Shown: one piece after another, positions 1-4,976 of the stretch | Layout: each line of letters starts with the position of its first letter | How positions within the stretch are numbered: position 1 is the stretch's first letter | Assembly: GCA_003551805.1 (NCBI GenBank) | Contig: PUNR01000220.1 | Location: forward strand, 1-6,887 | Direction: 5' to 3' | DNA length: 6,887 nucleotides | From: Loktanella sp. | GTDB taxonomy: Bacteria; Pseudomonadota; Alphaproteobacteria; Rhodobacterales; Rhodobacteraceae | The notes under the pieces: generated by a model | The model's database searches: none | What the model was told of the DNA's origin: nothing | Seen by the model: the letters and a program-made list of their open reading frames with translations, nothing else | Translations under genes and position numbers: made by a program

Positions 1-40
1 GTCTGATCCGCGATCTCTGTCTGTTTGAGGAAAAGAACTT

Positions 41-1033
41 ATGAAAAAGTATCAGGTTGTCGGCATCGGCAATGCAATGGTCGATGTGCTTGCACGCGCC
101 GATGACGGTTTTCTGGATCAGGCAGGGGTGCAAAAAGGCATCATGCAGCTGATCGACATGGACCGCGCGGTCGATCTTTATGACAAGATCGGCCCGGCCA
201 AAGAAATCAGCGGTGGTTCGGCGGCCAATACGATTGCAGGCATCGCCCATTTGGGCGGGCGCACTGCCTATGTCGGCAAGGTCAAGGATGACCAGCTGGG
301 CGCGATTTTTGCCCATGACCTGCGTGCGCAGGGTGCCGATTACGCCACCGCCATGGCCCCGCGGACAGAAACGGCTGAAACCGGCCGCTGCATCGTCATC
401 GTGACGCCCGATGGTGAAAGATCGATGAACACCTATCTCGGCGTGACCGAATTTCTGTCGCCCGATGATATTATCGAAGACGAGATGGCGCAGGCCGAAT
501 GGATATATCTTGAAGGTTACCGTTTTGACGGCCCCGACAGTCAGGCGGCCTTTGCCAAGGCCATTGATGCTTGCAAGGGGGCGGGAGGCCGTGTCTCGAT
601 CACCTTGTCTGACCCGTTTTGCATCGAACGGCACCGCGACGCCTTTGCCGTGATGGTCCGTGACCATGTGGATCTGCTGTTCTGCAACCGGTCGGAAATG
701 CTGTCGATGTATCAAACCACAGATTTCGAGGATGCGCTGGCCAAAGCGGCCTCTCAGGTCGGGATTGTCGCCTGTACCGACAGCGGCAATGGCGTGCATA
801 TCCTGTCAAATGGCAAGCGCTGGCACGTTCCTGCCGTGCCCACGCAGATCGTGGATGCGACGGGTGCGGGCGATTTGTTTGCTGCGGGCTTTTTGTGGGG
901 GCTCACCGCCGGTCACGATCTGCAAACCTGCGGCAAGATGGGCAATCTGGCCGCCTCAGAGGTCATCAGCCACATCGGCGCACGGCCCGAGGCCGATCTT
1001 ACGGCGTTGTTTGCCGCGCACGGGCTGCTGTAA
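41..1033 (+). CDS. PfkB-family sugar/nucleoside kinase, adenosine kinase-like
   Basis: Cytosolic ribokinase/PfkB-superfamily kinase of 330 residues, a normal length for the family. Visible motifs: N-terminal NAMVD (residues 11-15), the glycine-rich substrate-site motif SGGSAANT (57-64), the NRSEM segment (216-220), and the C-terminal PfkB signature DATGAGD (272-278). In that signature the last Asp is the expected catalytic base and the Gly-Ala-Gly forms the anion hole. Alphaproteobacterial proteins of this type are usually annotated as adenosine kinase (ATP + adenosine to AMP), but the substrate cannot be read from sequence, and other nucleosides or sugars remain possible. The ATG start is supported by GAGG at 27-30, 10 nt upstream. 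The last 35 bp overlap the end of the opposite-strand gene. The 40 bp upstream hold no complete gene; the TGA at 4-6 could end an earlier gene. Confidence 0.92.
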   Translation: MKKYQVVGIGNAMVDVLARADDGFLDQAGVQKGIMQLIDMDRAVDLYDKIGPAKEISGGSAANTIAGIAHLGGRTAYVGKVKDDQLGAIFAHDLRAQGADYATAMAPRTETAETGRCIVIVTPDGERSMNTYLGVTEFLSPDDIIEDEMAQAEWIYLEGYRFDGPDSQAAFAKAIDACKGAGGRVSITLSDPFCIERHRDAFAVMVRDHVDLLFCNRSEMLSMYQTTDFEDALAKAASQVGIVACTDSGNGVHILSNGKRWHVPAVPTQIVDATGAGDLFAAGFLWGLTAGHDLQTCGKMGNLAASEVISHIGARPEADLTALFAAHGLL

Positions 1034-1718
1034 GCCAAAGTTGGTCCAGCGCATCAATGGCCGCTGGATCGAACTGGTCTTCCTGCTTCCAATACTTGCC
1101 CGATGGAACGTAATAGCCAAGGCGCTGTTCCTCGGCCAATGCAACATCGGCTGCGGCGACGTCATAGGGTTGCGGGCACGCATCATTGGCGGCGTCGGGT
1201 GTGGTGCGCGGCAAAACAAGCCTGCTGGCATCTTGCGACAGGTTGACCATCGCGCAGCCTTGTCTGGCGCCCATCACCATCAGCCGTGCCGATTTCGCCT
1301 CGAGCGACCGCAGCGTGACATCCGCGCGCAACGGGTCCGCCGTGCCAGTGCCGTAAAAGTGCGTCTGGGTACTGGCTGGATAGACCATGTCGCACCCCAT
1401 CATTGCAATGACACTCGGTTTCAGTGCGGCCAGCGCCCAATAGCCTGCGGTAAATGCCATCGTGCCGCCTGCATAGACAAACCCGCCAAAGTCGTTCTGC
1501 AAAGGCACATAATCTGCCGACCGGATGATCCGCTGCTGCGGGCCAATGTCGGTGGGTTGGCGCATCTGGGGGAAATCGTCTGGATGGATCAGATCATCCC
1601 AATCGGGACGCACGGCCCAAGCATTGTTGATCGCGACAATGCGGTCAAACAGGCCGCGCGGCCAGGTCCGCGCCTGCACAACATTCGGCCCACTCCCCAA
1701 AATCAAAACAACCGACAT
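999..1718 (-). CDS. Conserved-looking protein of unknown function, Rossmann-like, possibly DUF115- or glycosyltransferase-related
   Basis: A 239-residue protein that I do not recognise with confidence. Seen: an N-terminal beta-strand/glycine loop VLILGSGPN (residues 4-12), AINNAW (29-34), WDDLIHPDDFP (40-50), YAGGTMAF (82-89) followed by an alanine-rich helix, MMGCDM (106-111), and THFYGTGTADPLR (119-131). There is no signal peptide or membrane segment. The order GxGPN, then a small-residue Gly/Thr-Ala helix, then GCDM with a nearby HFY resembles DUF115/MptE-like and sialyltransferase-like (GT29-type) folds; this is only a structural analogy. The ATG at 1718 is preferred. The frame stays open to a TTG at 1871, but that extension would translate the intergenic repeat at 1804-1825, and the first 51 residues look non-protein-like. 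No strong Shine-Dalgarno precedes the ATG. The 3' end overlaps the kinase gene by 35 bp. Confidence 0.8.
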   Translation of the reverse strand: MSVVLILGSGPNVVQARTWPRGLFDRIVAINNAWAVRPDWDDLIHPDDFPQMRQPTDIGPQQRIIRSADYVPLQNDFGGFVYAGGTMAFTAGYWALAALKPSVIAMMGCDMVYPASTQTHFYGTGTADPLRADVTLRSLEAKSARLMVMGARQGCAMVNLSQDASRLVLPRTTPDAANDACPQPYDVAAADVALAEEQRLGYYVPSGKYWKQEDQFDPAAIDALDQLWLTAARARQTTP

Positions 1719-1803
1719 CTGCGCAACCCAATCTATTCTGCCACTGCGAAGTAACGCGGCAATGGCTTGTGTCGAGCAAAAACTTTTATGCGCTCCGCGC
1801 GGG

Positions 1804-1825
1804 GGATATTTATACTCTGACGATG
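1804..1825 (+). repeat. Short dispersed spacer repeat, copy 1
   Basis: A 22-bp element with core ATATTTATACTCTGACG. It is preceded by the 8-bp palindrome CCGCGCGG (1795-1802), as in copy 3. It differs from copy 3 (4955-4976) at one position and from the reverse complement of copy 2 (1965-1986) at two. It lies upstream of the unknown minus-strand gene and faces copy 2. Confidence 0.8.
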
Positions 1826-1964
1826 ACAGGATAACCGCCACCCGATGCGGTGGTCGCGTGGCGCTGCGCAACAGGTGGCGGCATCGTCGTCGGCGGTCAT
1901 CGGCATCCCTGCCTGTACCGTCCGCCCATCAAACCACGTTAACCTTAACAGTCCGTAAAGGTGA

Positions 1965-1986
1965 CATCGTCCGAGTAAAAATATCC
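1965..1986 (-). repeat. Short dispersed spacer repeat, copy 2 (inverted)
   Basis: On the minus strand this reads as the same 22-bp element with core ATATTTTTACTCGGACG. It has two mismatches to copy 1. On the minus strand it lies downstream of the sulfotransferase stop codon, after two G/C-rich hairpins. A weak 4-bp stem CCTC/GAGG (1995-1998 with 1985-1988) directly precedes its T-rich part. Confidence 0.8.
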
Positions 1987-1996
1987 TCGGGGGTGA

Positions 1997-2030
1997 GGCG
2001 CGCTAGCGCCGAGGGGGCAGACAGCCCCCT
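1997..2030 (-). terminator. Tandem G/C-rich hairpins downstream of the sulfotransferase gene
   Basis: On the minus strand, 10 nt past the stop codon, there is a perfect 7-bp stem (AGGGGGC at 2012-2018 with GCCCCCT at 2024-2030, 5-nt loop). It is followed by a 5-bp stem GGCGC/GCGCC (1997-2001 with 2006-2010, 4-nt loop). No T-tract follows directly; the nearest T-rich run is inside repeat copy 2, about 20 nt further on. Position and structure suggest transcription termination or 3'-end stabilisation rather than a textbook intrinsic terminator. Confidence 0.5.
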
Positions 2031-2040
2031 TTGGGCCGCG

Positions 2041-2862
2041 TCAGCGGCCCAGCTTTGCGTGGACTTCGTCCAGATCAATCAGACCCACAGGCATCTTGTT
2101 GGCGGGATTTTCGAAATCATATTTGAACAGTTGGAAATCGCGTTTGTACATTTCGTAAACCAGATGCATCGACAGGTCGTCGAAGTAATCCTCGACGGGG
2201 TGCAAGCGCTTGGGGCCGTGTCCTTCGCTTTCGTTGAAACGCGGGATCGTGGCGAGATCGACCGCATGCGGTGTGGTGGTCCGGTCCAGTACAACCTGCA
2301 TGCCGTCGTTGAACTTTTCCGTCCAGAAAATATGATCGTACCTGCCACCGTTCACGATATAGGTGGAAATATGTCCCGACATCGCGGACCAGTGAATGTC
2401 GGGTTCCATCGGGCGGCGCCAGCGGATGGTGTCGCGCGCAAACAATAAAAACCGCCGGAAACTTTTGATCTGGTCGAATTCGAACCCGTTGTCGGGATCG
2501 CCAACCTCGATCCCGTATTTCTGCACCAGCAACGGCACCAGATTGCCACGGTAGTATTTGCCATTGCGCTGCACGCCGCAGATTTTGTCAAAGAATGACG
2601 ACAGGATCCGCGTGTAAGGGTTGCGCACGCAGGTGAAGGCAAAGCTTTTATGCCCGGTCACATTGTCGGAAATCGGTTTCTGGCTGCCTTCCAGGGCCCA
2701 TTTATGGATTCCCGATTTTGCATCATGGATGTCACCATCAAAAAATTCACCGTGATCGCCGTAGTACATGATCTGTCCGATTGTCGAACAGGCGCATTTC
2801 GGCACCACGCGGTAAACCATGCTTTCGCTGGTCGTCATCCAAATACCCGGAAAGTTTGCCAA
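2041..2862 (-). CDS. Sulfotransferase family 2 (carbohydrate sulfotransferase-like) protein
   Basis: A 273-residue protein expected to move sulfate from PAPS to a hydroxyl, probably on a glycan. Visible: the 5'-phosphosulfate-binding loop PKCACSTI (residues 21-28), the 3'-phosphate-binding segment CVRNPYTRILSSF (78-90, with R80 and S88 the expected contacts), DIHWSAM (155-161), DHIFWTEKFNDGM (176-188), and a C-terminal YEMYKRDFQLFKY (236-248). All are typical of the Sulfotransfer_2 type (heparan/chondroitin sulfotransferase relatives). There is no signal peptide or membrane anchor, so it probably acts in the cytosol on a precursor. The chosen start is TTG, because AAGGGAG sits 7 nt upstream; the alternative ATG at 2838 lacks a good ribosome site and would remove 8 residues, leaving the PAPS loop intact. 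It is divergent from the GT14 gene, which suggests a shared glycan pathway. Acceptor unknown. Confidence 0.88.
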   Translation of the reverse strand: MANFPGIWMTTSESMVYRVVPKCACSTIGQIMYYGDHGEFFDGDIHDAKSGIHKWALEGSQKPISDNVTGHKSFAFTCVRNPYTRILSSFFDKICGVQRNGKYYRGNLVPLLVQKYGIEVGDPDNGFEFDQIKSFRRFLLFARDTIRWRRPMEPDIHWSAMSGHISTYIVNGGRYDHIFWTEKFNDGMQVVLDRTTTPHAVDLATIPRFNESEGHGPKRLHPVEDYFDDLSMHLVYEMYKRDFQLFKYDFENPANKMPVGLIDLDEVHAKLGR

Positions 2863-2863
2863 A

Positions 2864-2878
2864 TTAAGGCTCCCTTAA
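2864..2878. promoter_or_regulatory. TTAA-N7-TTAA dyad, CtrA-box-like, overlapping the sulfotransferase ribosome site
   Basis: The perfect 6-bp inverted repeat TTAAGG-CTC-CCTTAA reads TTAA-N7-TTAA on both strands. This matches the core spacing of the alphaproteobacterial CtrA full site (TTAA-N7-TTAAC) apart from the final C. It ends 2 bp before the TTG start and includes the Shine-Dalgarno AAGGGAG (minus strand, 2870-2876). It could be an operator, a weak RNA hairpin hiding the ribosome site, or chance. Confidence 0.4.
2870..2876 (-). promoter_or_regulatory. Ribosome-binding site that selects the TTG start of the sulfotransferase
   Basis: On the minus strand AAGGGAG lies 7 nt before the TTG at 2860-2862. 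No comparable motif precedes the in-frame ATG at 2838, so the sequence favours the TTG start. Confidence 0.6.
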
Positions 2879-2881
2879 GAC

Positions 2882-2911
2882 ATAAAAAGGAAAGAAACTC
2901 TGTAACTTCAA
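2882..2911 (-). promoter_or_regulatory. Possible sigma-70-like promoter for the sulfotransferase
   Basis: On the minus strand TTGAAG (2906-2911) is followed after 18 bp by TTTTAT (2882-2887). Each hexamer matches consensus at four of six positions. Transcription would start inside or beside the TTAA-N7-TTAA dyad, leaving a very short leader. AT-rich spacer DNA makes such matches common, so this is weak. Confidence 0.25.
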
Positions 2912-2967
2912 CATCTGTTTGCGCTAAGTGACAGAGATAAGTCAATTCCAGCGACCGGACAATCGAA

Positions 2968-4545
2968 ATGGCACGCGTTGCTTTCATCCTGCTTTGCCAC
3001 AAGAACCCAGATGCTATCGTGCATCAAGCCACCGAACTGACGGCGGCGGGTGATTATGTTGCGATCCATTTCGACAAATCCGCGCCAGATACTGACTATC
3101 GCAAGATCAAAGACGCGTTGGCTGACAATCCCAATATCACCTTTGCCAAACGCCGCGTCCGGTGTGGCTGGGGCGAATGGAGCCTGGTGCAAGCAACGTT
3201 GAACGCGCTGGAAGCGGCAGTCACCACCTTTGCGCGGGCGACGCATTTCTACATGGTGTCGGGCGATTGTATGCCGATCAAATCCGCGCTTTTTACGCAT
3301 CGGTTTCTGGATAGCCACGACAGCGATTTCATCGAAAGCTTTGATTTCTTCGACAGCAACTGGATCAAGACCGGCTTTCGCGAAGAACGGCTGATCTATC
3401 GGCACTATTTCAACGAACGCACGCAGAAACGCCGCTTTTATACGTCTTTCGAGATCCAGAAACGGTTTGGCCTGACCCGTTCGGTGCCTGCCGATATTCA
3501 GGTCATGATTGGCAGCCAGTGGTGGTGCTTGCGCCGCCAAACCGTCGAGGCTGTTCTGGATTTCACCCGCACCCGGTCTGATGTAATGCGCTTTTTCCGC
3601 ACAACATGGATCCCGGATGAGACGTTTTTCCAGACCCTTGTGCGCCATCTGGTGCCCGGTCGCGAGATTGAAAACCGCACGCTGACGTTTTTGATGTTCA
3701 CCGATTACGGCATGCCCGTGACATTTCACAACGATCATGAAGAACTGCTGTTGACGCAGGACGCCTTGTTCGCGCGCAAGATCAGCCAGTATGCGGCTAC
3801 GCTGAAAGCATCGCTTGGCGCACTTTACGCCAGTGACCGCGCCGATTTCACGATTTCCGAGGGAGGGCGCGGTCTGTTCCATTTCCTGACCGAACGCGGC
3901 AGGCATGGTCGTCGTTTCGCACCCCGTTGCTGGGAGGCAGAGACGTCCTTGGGCCGTGGTCGCGAATTGCTGATTATCGTGTGCAAGAAATGGCATGTTG
4001 CCAAAAGGCTGGCAGCCGCGATTCGGGCGCAGACGGATATTCCGGCTTTTGACTATCTGTTCAACGAAGACGACACGTCGTTGCCCGATCTGGGCGGTAT
4101 TGAAAAATCGCTTGAAAAACGTGGCCGCCATCGGCGTGCCTTTTTGCGGATGGTCTATGATCAGGTCGGTACCGATCGTGCGGTGATCTGCATGGATACG
4201 TCCAGTCTGGACCTGATTGCGGATTTCTTTGCAGACCGTGCCGATGTCAGGCTGCTGGAAATCGAATGCAGCTTCGAGGATGATTATCTGGTCGGCCACG
4301 CGATCCGCGTCGGGCTAGCAGGGCCGCAGACATCTTCGGCCACCTTTGCGCGCTTGCTGCCCACTATTCGCCGTGACATGATTCATGAACGCGAGGCGAT
4401 CCGCGATGTCGGTTTCCAGAATACCAGCCGTTTGCGTGAAACAGCGCCGGACACGGAAAACGCCACCGCGATTGCCCGCTTTCTGGATGTGGATAGCGAA
4501 GTCGCGCTATCCTTGGCACGCACGCCCCACCTGTTTGTTGATTGA
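2968..4545 (+). CDS. Core-2/I-branching (GT14-type) beta-1,6-N-acetylglucosaminyltransferase-like protein with C-terminal extension
   Basis: A 525-residue protein in two parts. Residues 1 to about 255 fit the Core-2/I-branching family: FILLCHKNP (6-14), VAIHFDK (31-37), YMVSGDCMPIK (95-105), GSQWWCLRR (182-190) and PDETFFQT (216-223). E218 is the likely catalytic base by analogy with animal C2GnT. The family transfers a sugar, usually GlcNAc or xylose, from a UDP donor to a glycan. Residues from about 300 on form a second domain with a strand/helix opening LLIIVCKKWHVAKRLAAAI (334-352), AVICMD (405-410) and an acidic ECSFEDDY (433-440). Rhodobacterial homologues are often labelled as carrying a DUF of unknown role. 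No signal peptide or membrane helix is seen. The ATG has only a weak ribosome site. It is divergent from the sulfotransferase and 9 bp from the HIT gene. Donor and acceptor are unknown. Confidence 0.85.
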   Translation: MARVAFILLCHKNPDAIVHQATELTAAGDYVAIHFDKSAPDTDYRKIKDALADNPNITFAKRRVRCGWGEWSLVQATLNALEAAVTTFARATHFYMVSGDCMPIKSALFTHRFLDSHDSDFIESFDFFDSNWIKTGFREERLIYRHYFNERTQKRRFYTSFEIQKRFGLTRSVPADIQVMIGSQWWCLRRQTVEAVLDFTRTRSDVMRFFRTTWIPDETFFQTLVRHLVPGREIENRTLTFLMFTDYGMPVTFHNDHEELLLTQDALFARKISQYAATLKASLGALYASDRADFTISEGGRGLFHFLTERGRHGRRFAPRCWEAETSLGRGRELLIIVCKKWHVAKRLAAAIRAQTDIPAFDYLFNEDDTSLPDLGGIEKSLEKRGRHRRAFLRMVYDQVGTDRAVICMDTSSLDLIADFFADRADVRLLEIECSFEDDYLVGHAIRVGLAGPQTSSATFARLLPTIRRDMIHEREAIRDVGFQNTSRLRETAPDTENATAIARFLDVDSEVALSLARTPHLFVD

Positions 4546-4554
4546 GGATGACCG

Positions 4555-4917
4555 ATGACTTTTGACTATGACGACCAGAACATCTTTGCCAAAATCCTGC
4601 GCGGGGAAATTCCCAACCAGACGGTTTATGAAAACGACCACGCGCTAGCGTTCAATGATATCAACCCGCAGGCCCCCGTGCATGTTCTGGTGATCCCCAA
4701 GGGGCCCTACATGACCCTTGATCATTTCGCGCGCGATGCATCACCGCAAGAACAAGTCGGTTTCATGCAGGCCGTGGCTGAAGTGTGCCGGATCAGCAAT
4801 CTTGAAGACGGCTTTCGCGCCATCGCCAATGCGCGCGGGCATGGTGTGCAAGAGGTGCCGCATTACCACCTGCACATCGTCGGCGGTCGCCCGATGGGCC
4901 GGATGCTGCAAGGCTGA
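4555..4917 (+). CDS. HIT-family (histidine triad, Hint-like) nucleotide-binding protein
   Basis: A 120-residue cytosolic protein of normal Hint length. It has the N-terminal FAKILRGEIP (residues 11-20), the mid-strand HVLVIPKG (43-50), N92, and the triad HYHLHIVGGR (103-112), where H103, H105 and H107 form the triad and H105 is expected to be the catalytic nucleophile. Hint proteins hydrolyse purine nucleoside phosphoramidates and aminoacyl-AMP-type substrates, usually as dimers; the physiological role is often unclear. The C-terminus RPMGRMLQG departs from the common WPPG ending. Its start lies 9 bp after the glycosyltransferase stop, with GAGG (4544-4547) overlapping that stop and a 7-nt spacing, so translation in one transcript is likely. 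A hairpin begins immediately after its TGA. Confidence 0.93.
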   Translation: MTFDYDDQNIFAKILRGEIPNQTVYENDHALAFNDINPQAPVHVLVIPKGPYMTLDHFARDASPQEQVGFMQAVAEVCRISNLEDGFRAIANARGHGVQEVPHYHLHIVGGRPMGRMLQG

Positions 4918-4941
4918 CAGCCTGTTCTGGCGAACAGGCTG
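4918..4941. terminator. Perfect 10-bp hairpin between convergent HIT and ABC genes
   Basis: CAGCCTGTTC (4918-4927) pairs fully with GAACAGGCTG (4932-4941) around a TGGC loop, directly after the HIT stop codon. It is symmetric, so it could end transcription from either side. No T-tract follows on either strand, so termination by this hairpin alone is not assured. Confidence 0.6.
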
Positions 4942-4954
4942 GCGCGCCGCGCGG

Positions 4955-4976
4955 GGATATTTATGCTCTGACGATG
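4955..4976 (+). repeat. Short dispersed spacer repeat, copy 3
   Basis: Core ATATTTATGCTCTGACG, one mismatch to copy 1 over 22 bp, again preceded by the CCGCGCGG palindrome (4947-4954). It sits downstream of the HIT gene and its hairpin, and its last base touches the stop codon of the convergent ABC gene. Confidence 0.8.

Larger units (their letters stand above)
1719..2040. other. Gene-free spacer of 322 bp between two minus-strand genes
   Basis: No reading frame here looks protein-like on either strand. The spacer separates the sulfotransferase end (2041) from the start of the unknown gene (1718), so it must hold the terminator of the first and probably the promoter of the second. It contains an inward-facing inverted pair of a 22-bp repeat (1804-1825 and 1965-1986), a short GTTAA-CC-TTAAC dyad (1938-1949) and G/C-rich hairpins next to the sulfotransferase end. 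The 139 bp between the repeats show nothing I can identify. I saw no convincing sigma-70-type promoter. Confidence 0.75.

Noticed and set aside
660..1754. Long plus-strand open frame (364 codons) across the kinase end and the unknown gene
   Set aside because: It reads the kinase in another frame, rich in Arg, Pro, Cys and Trp, then runs antisense to 999-1718. It has no family motif.
1719..1871. TTG-initiated N-terminal extension of the unknown gene
   Set aside because: It would encode 51 extra residues through repeat copy 1. The fold clearly begins at the ATG at 1718 with a strand and glycine loop.
1938..1949. GTTAA-CC-TTAAC dyad as a second CtrA-type site
   Set aside because: The two TTAA halves are 2 bp apart rather than 7, so it does not match the full site. 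It is probably a chance dyad in spacer DNA.
1525..2448. Plus-strand open frame (307 codons) spanning the 322-bp spacer
   Set aside because: It runs antisense to the starts and ends of two better-supported minus-strand genes and translates the repeat and hairpins. The composition is not protein-like.
2919..2947. Plus-strand promoter for the glycosyltransferase starting at TTGCGC
   Set aside because: No acceptable -10 element occurs at 16-18 bp; GATAAG is only 10 bp away.
2908..4299. Long minus-strand open frame (463 codons) opposite the glycosyltransferase
   Set aside because: It lies wholly antisense to a gene with clear family motifs. Its translation has no recognisable domain and looks like a high-GC shadow frame.
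4941..4948. GGCGCGCC palindrome as a regulatory site
   Set aside because: Short G/C palindromes are expected in DNA of this composition, and it overlaps the hairpin base. Nothing further supports a function.
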